From HT1-32 sp040219025 (GTDB lineage: Bacteria > Pseudomonadota > Alphaproteobacteria > Rhodospirillales > HT1-32): a stretch of DNA of 64,000 bases. Of this stretch, positions 41,096 through 50,441 are shown piece by piece (positions within the stretch are counted from its first letter, which is position 1; the number at the start of each line of letters is the position of its first letter). The position numbers and the translations under genes were made by a program. The stretch is taken from assembly GCA_040219025.1 (NCBI GenBank), contig JAVJTE010000012.1, positions 124,001 through 188,000 on the forward strand, read 5' to 3'. Below the pieces are notes generated by a model. It saw only the letters and a list, made by a program, of their open reading frames with translations. It did not search any database and was not told where the DNA came from.

Positions 41096-43164
41096 GCCTG
41101 TTCAGGCCTGATCCAGACAGCGGCATCATGGAACACAGCACCACCTGCCGGCGGACCGGGATCAGCACCGATCAGCGCATTGACGCCCAGTCCCTCGATA
41201 TAGTCGGCACAGGGCCAGATACTCGGCACCGCAACAACACTCTGCTGCACACCCTCGAACTCCTTCACCCGGATCAGGATTGACCCCCGCCTGTTGCCGA
41301 CCCGCACAAGGTCACCGGTCTGAACAGCCAGATTCCGGCAATCATCCGGATGGATATGAATTTCCGGGCTACCACCTTCCTGCTTTCGCGAGGTCGGGGT
41401 CTCGGTGAAACTCGAATTCAGGAACTGCCGGGCAGGCGGCGTAAACATACGGAACGGATGCTCATCGGTCGCGACTTCAATGCCGTCCCAGTGGTCGGGC
41501 AGTTCCGGCAGGCCGTGATGATAGGGACCCCATTCCGGCCAGTTCGGACGGAAATGAAATTTTGCATCGGCATGTTCAAAACCGTTCAGGAACCGGACTT
41601 CATCCTGCGGCAACTGGCAATCGATCCAGCGCATTTCGGTCAGTGTTGCCATATCCGGCTTACCCGATGCGGCAAGCGTTGCCTCGATCAGTTCCTGCTC
41701 ATCCATGAAGAAGGCGGGATAATCCGTTCCAAGGCGCTGCCCGATGGCGTTCAGCACGGTATTGTTATTCCGGCATTCCTCCAGCGGTTCCAGTACCTTG
41801 CGGCCAATCTGGAGATATGTGTGACCGCTGGCGATATAAAGATCGTCATGCTCCAGAAAGGTCGTTGCCGGCAGCACGATATCCGACATCTTCGCGGTGG
41901 CCGTCATGAACTGTTCATGGGTACAGACAAACAGATCATCGCGGGCAAATCCCGCATGTACGTTTATCTGTTCCGGCGCAACTTCCATCGGGTTGGTGTT
42001 CTGGATGAACATCATGTCAACCGGCGGGCCGTCGCCAATATCCTGCCTGTCGCCCAGCAAGACCGGGCCGATCCGTGACATGTCCAGTGCACGTTTTGAT
42101 GTATCAAGCCGGTCCAGCCCCTTGATCAGGGTCTGGTCCAGACCGTAAATTTCAGTTTGGCCGTAGAGCGCACCGCCGCCGAACTTGTTCCACATGCCGC
42201 GCACGGTAGGCAGGCAGGAAACGGCGTGCAGATTGACCGAGCCGTTGCGCGACCGGCTGAAACCGTATCCGACCCGGATGAAACTGCGCTCTGCCTGACC
42301 ATAGGCGCGGGCGAATTCCTCGATTTCCTGCACCGACAGCCCGGTAATGGCCGCCGCCCATTCCGGACCACGTGACTGCAGATGGGCCTCCAGCTCCGCC
42401 GGAACATCGGCATGGCGGGCCATATAGTCACGATCTGCATAGCCATCCCGGAACATTACATGCATCACGGCACAGGCCAGCGCCCCGTCCGTGCCCGGCC
42501 GCAGCTTGAGATGCACATCCGCCGCCTGGGCGGAACCGTTGCGATGCGGATCGATGACATAGACCTTTGCCCCCCGCTCCTTGCGGGCGCGGGACATATG
42601 GGTCATCACCTGAACCTGCGTGGCTACCGGGTTGGTTCCCCAGATGACGACCAGATCGGTATGGGCGATCTCCCGCGAATCCGTCCCCCGGCGCTTGCCG
42701 ACCCCGGCTTTCCAGCCGGTGACGCTCAGCGTCGTGCAGATCGTCGAATTCTGCCGCGAAAAACCGAAGACATTGCGGAGGCGCTCGATGCCGTCGCGCA
42801 TGACCAGCCCCATCGTGCCGGCAAAATGATAGGGCCAGACGGCTTCCGCGCCGTGACGCTGGCGGGCCTTCTCCATCGCGCCGACAACCTCATCCAGCGC
42901 ATCATCCCACGAAATCCGGCGGAATTCGCCGGAGCCCTTCTCCCCCACCCGCTGCAGGGGATGGGTCAGACGGTCCGGGTGGTGCTGGCGCTCGGCATAT
43001 CGCGCAACCTTGGCGCAGACGACACCCGCCGTGTAATCATTGTCCGCAGCGCCGTGCACCCGGCCAATGGTTTTGCTGTCGACCATCTCGATATCGAGGG
43101 CGCAGGTGGACGGACAATCATGTGGACAGACGGAAGCTGCCGTTTCGCCAATATCTCGGGGCAT
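41092..43164 (-). CDS. Molybdopterin-dependent oxidoreductase, formate-dehydrogenase-like, cytoplasmic
   Basis: The 690-residue protein belongs to the DMSO-reductase superfamily. A 4Fe-4S site is formed by C13, C17, C21 and C50 (CPHDCPSTC and VVCAK). The Mo/bis-MGD domains follow, with a possible Mo-ligand Cys (C143) in TICTTLS and the cofactor motifs DLVVIWGTNP, IQNTNPMEVAP and DIVLPATTFLE. The C-terminal molydop_binding domain contains GDLVRVGNRRGSI. There is no Tat signal. The substrate cannot be deduced. I chose ATG 43164, although TTG at 43170 is in frame. It is the first gene of the run that includes mipZ, the VWA and the J-domain genes. Confidence 0.88.
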   Translation of the reverse strand: MPRDIGETAASVCPHDCPSTCALDIEMVDSKTIGRVHGAADNDYTAGVVCAKVARYAERQHHPDRLTHPLQRVGEKGSGEFRRISWDDALDEVVGAMEKARQRHGAEAVWPYHFAGTMGLVMRDGIERLRNVFGFSRQNSTICTTLSVTGWKAGVGKRRGTDSREIAHTDLVVIWGTNPVATQVQVMTHMSRARKERGAKVYVIDPHRNGSAQAADVHLKLRPGTDGALACAVMHVMFRDGYADRDYMARHADVPAELEAHLQSRGPEWAAAITGLSVQEIEEFARAYGQAERSFIRVGYGFSRSRNGSVNLHAVSCLPTVRGMWNKFGGGALYGQTEIYGLDQTLIKGLDRLDTSKRALDMSRIGPVLLGDRQDIGDGPPVDMMFIQNTNPMEVAPEQINVHAGFARDDLFVCTHEQFMTATAKMSDIVLPATTFLEHDDLYIASGHTYLQIGRKVLEPLEECRNNNTVLNAIGQRLGTDYPAFFMDEQELIEATLAASGKPDMATLTEMRWIDCQLPQDEVRFLNGFEHADAKFHFRPNWPEWGPYHHGLPELPDHWDGIEVATDEHPFRMFTPPARQFLNSSFTETPTSRKQEGGSPEIHIHPDDCRNLAVQTGDLVRVGNRRGSILIRVKEFEGVQQSVVAVPSIWPCADYIEGLGVNALIGADPGPPAGGAVFHDAAVWIRPEQA

Positions 43165-43237
43165 GATCAACTCGCATAAAACGCATCAGACGATGACTTT
43201 AATCGCAGGCCGGACCAGCAGCAACAAGGCCGCATCG

Positions 43238-44212
43238 TCAGGGCAGGTGATTTAACCTGCCCTCCGGGTAGAACGCTGTGAAGACAAAAGCAAAGGTCAG
43301 GTCATGAACCACGTCCTGCCAGTGGTCCCCGACACGCCGCTGCACGGTGACGTTACCCACATCACGTCCCCTCGCTATCTCCGCTGTATCAAGGGCAGAG
43401 TTCTGTCCCGCCTCCCAGCGAATCAGCAGATCACCCCGGCGGATCTCCCGCCTGTCCTGCAACAGATCCAGGCTCCATGCCTCACCGGCGACAATCACCA
43501 CCCGTTTCAGCGGGGCAATCTCCGCAGGCAGCGGACCGGCATAGAGAAACGGACGCTCCGCCGTATCATAGCCGGCATAGGGGTTGGTGCCGTAATCGCG
43601 CTGTCGCAGGTCCCGGGGGACCAGCACCCTGCCATCCGGGAAGCGGTCGCGGAAGCGGGCAAATGACTCGAACCGGGAGGCCAGCATGGTCAGGCGTTTG
43701 CCGGTCATCTGACCGACAATCCCCTCCCCCAGGAACTGCTGCCACCAGCTTTCTGTCTGCCGGTCATACATCACAAGGTCACTGTTGCGCAGCTTGCCCG
43801 TTGTCCCGAAATCGAGAACCCTGCCGTCAAGATTGCGGTCAAACACGATCCCGGAATTACAGAGCGGGCAGTAGGTCACCGTGACCGGCAGGTCGCCAAC
43901 CACGTCATTGACGATTTCATGCCAGATCATCACCCGCAACGGATAGGCCCGTGCGTCACCGTTATGATCGAACGTGATGACCGGCTCGCTGTCCGCCAGA
44001 CCTTCAACTTTGCTGACGGGTTGAAATTTCGGATCATCAATCGGCGGAATCCCGTCCTTTGGTGGCCCGCCGGACAGTATCTCCCCATAGTCGACAGAGG
44101 TTCTGGTGAAATCCGTCCGCGGCCATTCACCCTGCCAGTCTTGCGGACCAGCAAAAGCCGGTGACGACAGGATCAGCAACAGCACTGAAAGCGGTGCCAG
44201 AAGCTTTTGCAT
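43238..44212 (-). CDS. DUF3179-family secreted protein
   Basis: The 324-residue protein has a signal peptide cut after AFA (about residue 19). The family core is DDPKFQPVSKV, the RAYPLRVMIWHEIVND block, and VTYCPLCNSGIVFDR with a CxxC pair, followed by SWWQQFLGEGIVG and FPDGRVL. DUF3179 proteins are widespread and uncharacterised; the CxxC may bind a metal or form a disulfide. ATG 44212 has GAGGAG upstream and produces a good signal peptide. The gene is divergent from the FAD-dependent oxidoreductase gene. Confidence 0.88.
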   Translation of the reverse strand: MQKLLAPLSVLLLILSSPAFAGPQDWQGEWPRTDFTRTSVDYGEILSGGPPKDGIPPIDDPKFQPVSKVEGLADSEPVITFDHNGDARAYPLRVMIWHEIVNDVVGDLPVTVTYCPLCNSGIVFDRNLDGRVLDFGTTGKLRNSDLVMYDRQTESWWQQFLGEGIVGQMTGKRLTMLASRFESFARFRDRFPDGRVLVPRDLRQRDYGTNPYAGYDTAERPFLYAGPLPAEIAPLKRVVIVAGEAWSLDLLQDRREIRRGDLLIRWEAGQNSALDTAEIARGRDVGNVTVQRRVGDHWQDVVHDLTFAFVFTAFYPEGRLNHLP

Positions 44213-44351
44213 GACAGTCTCCTCTGGTCCGGTGACCGGCAGCGACAGGGCTGTCATCTGCTTATCGCCGGATTTTCCCATTGAAATCATTGACCTCACA
44301 ACAAACGAACAATAACGATTGCGTGACATACATCTTCCGGGGACTGCCAGA

Positions 44352-45452
44352 ATGGATCGCATTGACTGTGTCGTGATTGGAGCCGGTGTCGTCGGGCTTG
44401 CCTGCGCCCGCGCACTGGCGCTTGCCGGTCGCGATGTCGTGATTATTGAATCAGATGTCGCCATCGGCACCGGCACAAGCTCCCGCAACAGCGAGGTCAT
44501 TCATGCCGGGCTGTATTACCCCAACGACAGCCTGCGTGCCCGCTTCTGCGTTCAGGGCAAGCACAGGATGTACACCTATTGTGCGGAGCGCGGCATTCCG
44601 CACAAACGGATCAGCAAGCTGATCGTCGCCCTCGACGACGGCCAGGCGGAGGCGATGCTGGCACTGAAGAAGAATGCGGAGGGTAATGGCGTTGACGACC
44701 TGGAGCTGCTGACCGCCGGACAGGCGACAAGGATGGAACCTGCGCTCAGTTGCAAGGCGGCGTTCCTGTCACCGTCGACCGGCATCGTCGACAGCCATTC
44801 GCTGATGCTGGCACTGCAGGGCGAGGCGGAGGATCACGGTGCGATGCTGGCCCTCAACAGCCCCGTCATCGGCGGTGAAATCCGTTCCGACGGCATTCTG
44901 CTGCGTACCGGTGGCGCAGAACCGATGGAGCTGATGGCCAGTACCGTGATCAATTCCGCCGGCCTTTACGCACAGCAGATCGCCGGATCAATCGACGGCA
45001 TACCGGCAGCAACCATTCCGCCGATCCACTATGCCCGCGGGGTTTATTTCACCCTGAAAGGCCGTGCACCCTTCAAACGGCTGATCTATCCGATGCCCGT
45101 CGCCGCCTGGCTTGGCGTTCATCTGACACTGGATATGGGGAATGAAGCCAAGTTCGGTCCGGATATAGAATGGATTGATGATGTCGACTATACGGTCGAC
45201 CCGAACCGGGTGAACGACTTCTACCCGTCCGTGCGCCGCTGGTGGCCCGGCCTGCCTGATGGCGGGTTACAGCCCGGATATGCCGGTGTCCGCCCCAAAC
45301 TCTACGCCCGGGGCGAACCCGCAGCAGACTTTGTCATTCAGTGTGAGGACGATCACGGCATTGCCGGGCTGATTAACCTATACGGGATTGAATCACCGGG
45401 ACTGACCTCCTCACTGGCGATCGGAGAATATGTTGCTGCACAGGCTGCGTGA
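44352..45452 (+). CDS. FAD-dependent oxidoreductase, L-2-hydroxyglutarate oxidase-like
   Basis: The 366-residue protein has an N-terminal FAD-binding Rossmann motif, VVIGAGVVGLACARALA, and the DAO-fold block SSRNSEVIHAGLYYP, a hallmark of the LhgO-type family. Other blocks are LFKVAD-like sites, STGIVDSHSLMLAL, and the C-terminal NLYGIESPGLTSSLAIGEYV. LhgO relatives oxidise L-2-hydroxyglutarate to 2-oxoglutarate; related family members use glycerol-3-phosphate or other hydroxy acids, so the exact substrate is open. Its last 23 bases overlap the next gene, so the two are co-translated. Confidence 0.85.
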   Translation: MDRIDCVVIGAGVVGLACARALALAGRDVVIIESDVAIGTGTSSRNSEVIHAGLYYPNDSLRARFCVQGKHRMYTYCAERGIPHKRISKLIVALDDGQAEAMLALKKNAEGNGVDDLELLTAGQATRMEPALSCKAAFLSPSTGIVDSHSLMLALQGEAEDHGAMLALNSPVIGGEIRSDGILLRTGGAEPMELMASTVINSAGLYAQQIAGSIDGIPAATIPPIHYARGVYFTLKGRAPFKRLIYPMPVAAWLGVHLTLDMGNEAKFGPDIEWIDDVDYTVDPNRVNDFYPSVRRWWPGLPDGGLQPGYAGVRPKLYARGEPAADFVIQCEDDHGIAGLINLYGIESPGLTSSLAIGEYVAAQAA

Positions 45453-46632
45453 AAAAATTCAGGGGACATTTCTGCCTGCCTTTCTGGTTGCGGGCGGCCT
45501 CTGCCTTGTTCTCACCACCGGGGTTTCTGCCCAGTCAACCGGCTCACCGGGCCTGCTGAAGGAGCCGGTTGCACCAAAGGTGCTGCCCGGTCGTCTGGAA
45601 GCCATACAAAATGTCAATTTCCGGGAAGAGCTGCGATCCCTGCTGATCGATATTGCCGAACGGGGACGCGAGGGAACCCGCCCCTTCTTTATCGTCGCCG
45701 AGGGCGGCGAGGAGCTGATCCTTCGCCAGCCGCCGCCAGACCGGCCCCGCGACGACAATGGCGTTCCGGTCATCCCGTTATTCGGCGACAAGACCCTGCG
45801 TCCGGTCGACCGGGTCATGCTCGACAACGTACAGATTCATAAGGGATATCAGCGGGCTATCGATGCCCTCTCCTTCGATGCCCTGTTTTATGGGTATGAG
45901 GAATCAGGCAGCCCGACACCGGAGAAGGTAACCAGCCACCGCCTGCTTTTCGCCGACAAGTACAAGCAACTGCGCATTCCTGTCTGGACTTCCGATCTGG
46001 TGGATACGGAGCAACAGGCAGAGGCCTTTTATAACCGGACAGAAGGCCTTGATATCATCGGCTTTACCAACACGTCAGGGTCCGGTTTTTTCGATGCGAT
46101 ACCGGAATTTCCGAAACGCATTCCAAATGCCAATTCAAACAATATCGATTCAATCTCAAAGGTCAGAAACTTCATCAAGATCACCGATTCCAGTGCCTTT
46201 GAATCGAAAGAACAGTTCGTCTATGCCATGCAGGCGACCAACTATGATGCAATTGTTGTGGATGTCTTTCACGGTCGGAAAAACCCGCTCACTGCCGAAG
46301 AAGTGGAGTCCCTGAAATACAAGCGGCTGGGCGCTACCCGCCTGGTGCTGGCAAAAGTCGATGTCAGCCGGATTTCCGACCAGGCCTATTTCTGGAAGGA
46401 CGAATGGTCGGATGCCCTGCCCCCCTGGGTATTTGACAGCTCCAAGGACAACAGCTCGTTTCTCGATGTCATGTTCTGGTCGCCGGAATGGCGGGAAATT
46501 CTTTTCGGGCGCACAGATTCCTATATCGGGGGCATCTATCTGCTGGGGTTTGACGGAATCTACCTGACAGGGCTCGACGCCTATGAGAAGTACGAGGATA
46601 TCCTCTACCGTTTCCGTCTCGCCAACCAGTAG
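45430..46632 (+). CDS. Secreted GH114/TM1410-like protein
   Basis: The 400-residue protein has a signal peptide (about residues 1-35, ending VSAQ). The later part has the TIM-barrel pattern of the endo-alpha-1,4-polygalactosaminidase (GH114) and TM1410 group: VWTSDLV, YDAIVVDVFHG, FWSPEWREILFG, and GFDGIYLTGLDAYEKYED near the end. Such enzymes cleave galactosaminogalactan-type polymers. The family is broad and poorly characterised, and the Asp that typically follows GVYLD is Thr (GIYLTG) here, which questions catalysis. Its start overlaps the oxidoreductase gene, and AEC permease follows 3 bases later. Confidence 0.68.
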   Translation: MLLHRLREKIQGTFLPAFLVAGGLCLVLTTGVSAQSTGSPGLLKEPVAPKVLPGRLEAIQNVNFREELRSLLIDIAERGREGTRPFFIVAEGGEELILRQPPPDRPRDDNGVPVIPLFGDKTLRPVDRVMLDNVQIHKGYQRAIDALSFDALFYGYEESGSPTPEKVTSHRLLFADKYKQLRIPVWTSDLVDTEQQAEAFYNRTEGLDIIGFTNTSGSGFFDAIPEFPKRIPNANSNNIDSISKVRNFIKITDSSAFESKEQFVYAMQATNYDAIVVDVFHGRKNPLTAEEVESLKYKRLGATRLVLAKVDVSRISDQAYFWKDEWSDALPPWVFDSSKDNSSFLDVMFWSPEWREILFGRTDSYIGGIYLLGFDGIYLTGLDAYEKYEDILYRFRLANQ

Positions 46633-46635
46633 GCC

Positions 46636-47568
46636 ATGCTCGCCGTATTCTCGATTACCATCCCGTTTTTTGCCGTCATCGGCTGCGGTTATGCTGCGGA
46701 ACGCTTCAGGATTCTGGGGTCGGCCAGCCGGATCGGGCTCAACAATTTTGTGTTCTATTTCGCCCTGCCGGTGCTGATTTTCGGGCTGATGGCACGCTCC
46801 GACATCTCCGCTGCCATAGATCCGGCCTTCTTCGCGGCTTATCTGATCGCATCATTCGGCCTGTTCATCCCCGGTCTGGTTGTCGGGCGCTGGCTGTTTC
46901 GTTTGCCACCGGGTGCCGCCGGGGTTCAGTCACTGTCCGGGATCTACGGCAATACCGGCTATGTCGGTCTGCCGCTGGCGATACTGGTACTGGGCGATGC
47001 TGCCGGCCTGCCGGTCATCATCTGCCTGACCATCGATATCGCGATCATGGCCCCGGTTGTGATGGCAATCATCGAGGCCGGACGGGCGGATGGTGCCGGA
47101 ATCGGGGCGGTCTTTGCCCGGACGGCCCGGACGCTGGTCAAAAATCCGATCATCGGCGCGATTGTACTGGGAGCGCTGGTCTCCGTGTTCCAGATACCGC
47201 TGCCGGAAATTCTCTCCCGGTTCATTGATTTCCTCGGCTCCGCCGCCGGACCCTGCGCCCTGTTTGCGCTGGGGGCCAGTCTGGTCGGCAATCCGATCTC
47301 CTCGGGGATTGGTGAAGTTCTCTATATCTGCCTGATCAAGCTGGTCGTGCATCCGCTGGTCCTGCTGGTCACCATGACGCAGATGTTTGTCATCGATCCG
47401 GACTGGGTGAAGGCCGCCGTCCTCAGCGCGACCATGCCGGTCGCCGCAACGGTGTTCGTGCTGGCCCAGCAATTCGACACCTATGTCAGGCGCTGCTCTA
47501 CCGCGGTCCTGATATCAACGATCATTTCCGTTGCCACCGTCTCGCTGGCGCTAACTCTGCTGGAATAA
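46636..47568 (+). CDS. AEC (auxin efflux carrier) family permease
   Basis: The 310-residue inner-membrane protein has about 10 hydrophobic segments in two halves. Typical motifs are FAVIGCGYAAERFRIL, NNFVFYFALPVLIF, GNTGYVGLPLAI with the conserved unwound helix, and ATMPVAATVFVLAQQFDTY in the second half. Family members export or import small organic anions; the substrate is unknown. It begins 3 bases after the GH114-like gene and ends 8 bases from the convergent flavin oxidoreductase gene. Confidence 0.9.
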   Translation: MLAVFSITIPFFAVIGCGYAAERFRILGSASRIGLNNFVFYFALPVLIFGLMARSDISAAIDPAFFAAYLIASFGLFIPGLVVGRWLFRLPPGAAGVQSLSGIYGNTGYVGLPLAILVLGDAAGLPVIICLTIDIAIMAPVVMAIIEAGRADGAGIGAVFARTARTLVKNPIIGAIVLGALVSVFQIPLPEILSRFIDFLGSAAGPCALFALGASLVGNPISSGIGEVLYICLIKLVVHPLVLLVTMTQMFVIDPDWVKAAVLSATMPVAATVFVLAQQFDTYVRRCSTAVLISTIISVATVSLALTLLE

Positions 47569-47576
47569 TCCGGCGA

Positions 47577-49598
47577 TCAGACAGCCAGACCGGTACGAAC
47601 GCCGTCTTCGATGGCCCGTTTTGCGTCCAGTTCTGTCGCCAGCCGGGCGCCACCGATCACATGGGTCTCAACCCCTGCCTGTTGCAGCGGCGCGAGAAGC
47701 GAGACTTCCGATTCCTGCCCGGCGCAGAGCACAACGCTGTCCGCCGGCAGCAGCCGGGGCTGTCCCTCCACCAGAATATGCAAGCCGTCGTCATCGAACC
47801 GCTGATAGGTGACGTCACCGATCTGCTGGACCCCGGCCCGCCGCAATTCGTCGCGATGTACCCAGCCCGTGGTTTTGCCCAGGCTGCGCCCGAAGGCCCC
47901 CGCCCGGCGTTGCAACAGCCATATTTCCTCCGGGCGGTTTGCGGTCTCCAGCACCGGCTCTGTCAGTCCGCCGGGATGCGTGATCTCGCGGTCGATCCCC
48001 CAATGCTGCTGAAAGGCCCGGACATCGTGGTGCGCGCCGCCATGTCGCCCCAGCAGATAAAGCGCGACATCGTGACCAATTCCCCCGGCCCCGATGATCG
48101 CAACCCTGTCGCCGACCTCCCGCCCGGACAGCAGGTCCGCATATGAAATCACCTCCGGCCTGTCAAAGCCGGGCAGGTTGACGCGGCGCGGGGTGACGCC
48201 GCTGGCCAGCACCACCAGATCAAATCCGCGGAGGTCATCGATGTCCGCGCGACACTCAAAACGCACCTGCCCGCCCGCCTCCTGAAAGCGGTCGAGATAA
48301 TGCCGGATCGTCTCGGCAAAGACGGCTTTCCCCGGAATTTCCTTCGCCAGCCGGAACTGTCCGCCGGGCTGGCGGGCTGCTTCGAACAGGGTCACCTCAT
48401 GCCCCCGCTCCTGCGCGGTTGCGGCGGCGGCCAGTCCGGCGACACCTGCACCCACCACTGCCACGCGGCGCACGGACTTTGCCGGGAGGGATACAAACTC
48501 CGCCTCCCGTACTGCCGCCGGGTTGACCAGACAGGTCGCCGGCTGCCCGGTAAAATAATGGTCAAGGCAGGCCTGATTGCAGGCAATGCAGATATTGATC
48601 TGGTCCGCCCGTCCGCTCGCTGCCTTTACAACGAAGTCCGCATCCGCCAAAAAGGGGCGGGCCATCATCACCAGATCACAGACACCCTCCGAAATCAGCG
48701 CCTCGGCAACCTCGGGCCGGTTGATCCGGTTGGACGCCGCGACGGGAATGCTCACAGCCTTTCGCAATGCCGCCGTCGCAAAGGCAAAAGCCGCATCCGG
48801 TGTGGCCTGCGCGATGGTCGGGATACGTGCCTCATGCCATCCGATACCGGTTGTCAGCAGATCAGCCCCCGCCGCCTCAATCGCCTGTGCGACAATCGCA
48901 ATCTCACCCCCGGTCAGCCCCCCACTGACCAGATCAAGGGCGGAGATACGGAACGCCATGAGGAAACCGGGGCCCGTTGCCTTGCGGACGGCCTGAACCA
49001 CCTCGACGGCGAACCGCATCCGGTTGTCCAGCGACCCGCCCCAGTCATCCTGACGCTGGTTGGTGTGGCTGGCCAGAAACTGGCTGATCAGATAACCCTC
49101 TGATCCCATCACCTCGATCCCGTCATATCCGGCATCACGGGCCAGCAGCGCGGACCGGGCATAATCGGCGATGGTCTGCCTGATTTCGGCGGACGTCAGC
49201 TCTTTCGGTGCCGCCCGGTTGATCGGGGAGCGCACTGGCGAAGGTGCCACCGCCCCGTCGTGGTAGCTGTAGCGCCCTGCATGCAGGATCTGTAGCAGGA
49301 TCCGGCCACCCGCCGCATGAACGGCATCGGTTATCACCCGATGCGCCGCAGCATCCGCTGGCCTGCCCATCTCCGCCCGGTGGTCTTTCAGGTTCCCCGC
49401 CGCATTCGGCGAAAAGCCGCCGGTCACAATCAGCCCGGCAGAAGCACGCGCCGCATAGAAGCGCGCCAGTTGCGCCGTCGCCTCGTCGCCACAGCCTTCC
49501 AGCCCGGTATGCATCGATGACATGATGATCCGGTTCGGCAAGGTGACGCCGTTAATGTCGAGTGGCGCAAATGTCTGCGTGAAGGAATCTGTCATCAT
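47577..49598 (-). CDS. FMN/4Fe-4S/FAD oxidoreductase, 2,4-dienoyl-CoA reductase type
   Basis: The 673-residue protein combines an OYE-like FMN barrel (residues about 1-350, FAPLDINGVTLPNRI, GSEGYLISQFLASHTNQR) with a 4Fe-4S site in CIACNQACLDHYF and ATCLVNP, and a C-terminal FAD/NAD(P) domain (VVGAGVAGLAAAATAQERG; VAIIGAGGIGHDVALYL). This is the layout of FadH and trimethylamine dehydrogenase. Electrons pass from NAD(P)H through FAD and the cluster to FMN. The AHRPRNKR-type catalytic residues cannot fix the substrate. The start is ATG 49598 or, with better spacing to GGAG, 49595. Confidence 0.87.
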   Translation of the reverse strand: MMTDSFTQTFAPLDINGVTLPNRIIMSSMHTGLEGCGDEATAQLARFYAARASAGLIVTGGFSPNAAGNLKDHRAEMGRPADAAAHRVITDAVHAAGGRILLQILHAGRYSYHDGAVAPSPVRSPINRAAPKELTSAEIRQTIADYARSALLARDAGYDGIEVMGSEGYLISQFLASHTNQRQDDWGGSLDNRMRFAVEVVQAVRKATGPGFLMAFRISALDLVSGGLTGGEIAIVAQAIEAAGADLLTTGIGWHEARIPTIAQATPDAAFAFATAALRKAVSIPVAASNRINRPEVAEALISEGVCDLVMMARPFLADADFVVKAASGRADQINICIACNQACLDHYFTGQPATCLVNPAAVREAEFVSLPAKSVRRVAVVGAGVAGLAAAATAQERGHEVTLFEAARQPGGQFRLAKEIPGKAVFAETIRHYLDRFQEAGGQVRFECRADIDDLRGFDLVVLASGVTPRRVNLPGFDRPEVISYADLLSGREVGDRVAIIGAGGIGHDVALYLLGRHGGAHHDVRAFQQHWGIDREITHPGGLTEPVLETANRPEEIWLLQRRAGAFGRSLGKTTGWVHRDELRRAGVQQIGDVTYQRFDDDGLHILVEGQPRLLPADSVVLCAGQESEVSLLAPLQQAGVETHVIGGARLATELDAKRAIEDGVRTGLAV

Positions 49599-49692
49599 AG
49601 CCTCTCCGGAACATGCGGGCCTGACAGCCCCTTACCGCAGACAAACCATTTTCCAGCCCCGCTGCAAGCAGAGGAACGCTCCCGGGTTGGCC

Positions 49693-50436
49693 TCAGGCAG
49701 CCGGATAATCCACGCGGGTCAGATAGAGCCCCTCTGCCGGGGCGGTTTCGCCGGCGGCGGCGCGGGCGCGGGCGTCGAGGGCTGCGGTGACGTCGTCCGG
49801 GGTCCATTTCCCCTCACCCACCTTGCGAAGGGTGCCGACCATGTTGCGGACCTGATGGTGCAGAAATGAACGGGCTTCGACGATGCAGTGAATTTCCTCA
49901 CCGGCCTGGCGGATGTCGAACCGGTCGATGGTTTTCAGTGGTGACTTGGCCTGACAATAGGTCGCCCGGAAGCTGGTGAAGTCATGATCCCCGATCAGCC
50001 GGTCGGCCCCGGCCTGCATCAGTGCCGGGTCAAGCTTGCCGGGCAGCCACCAGACCCGCCCGGCCTCCAGCGCGGGTGCGGCACGGCGGTTCAGAATACG
50101 GTAGAGATAGGCACGGCCAATGGCGGAAAAACGGGCGTGGAAGTCCGGTGCTGCAACAGCGGCAGAGGTCACAGCAACCGGATGCGGGCGCAGATGGGCG
50201 TTCAGCGCAGCCTGTACCTTGTCCGGATGATCACCGCGCGCGAGATCAAGATGGGCTACCTGACCTATGGCGTGAACGCCTGCATCCGTCCGGCCTGCTG
50301 AAAAAACGGTGACCTTTTCCCCGGCATAGGCCAGCACAGCCTCTTCCATCGCCTGCTGCACCGACAGGCCGTTGACCTGACGCTGCCAGCCGACAAACGG
50401 CCCGCCGTCATATTCGACAATCAGGCGATAGCGCAT
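49693..50436 (-). CDS. truA: tRNA pseudouridine(38-40) synthase
   Basis: The 247-residue enzyme modifies uridines 38-40 of the tRNA anticodon stem. The catalytic Asp lies in SAGRTDAGVHAIGQV, with YDGGPFVGWQRQ at the N-terminus, ARYYLYRI-like RAYLYRILNR, and the C-terminal FLHHQVRNMVGTL. It starts 6 bases after the fmt stop. The length is normal. Confidence 0.95.
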   Translation of the reverse strand: MRYRLIVEYDGGPFVGWQRQVNGLSVQQAMEEAVLAYAGEKVTVFSAGRTDAGVHAIGQVAHLDLARGDHPDKVQAALNAHLRPHPVAVTSAAVAAPDFHARFSAIGRAYLYRILNRRAAPALEAGRVWWLPGKLDPALMQAGADRLIGDHDFTSFRATYCQAKSPLKTIDRFDIRQAGEEIHCIVEARSFLHHQVRNMVGTLRKVGEGKWTPDDVTAALDARARAAAGETAPAEGLYLTRVDYPAA

Positions 50437-50441
50437 CCGGA

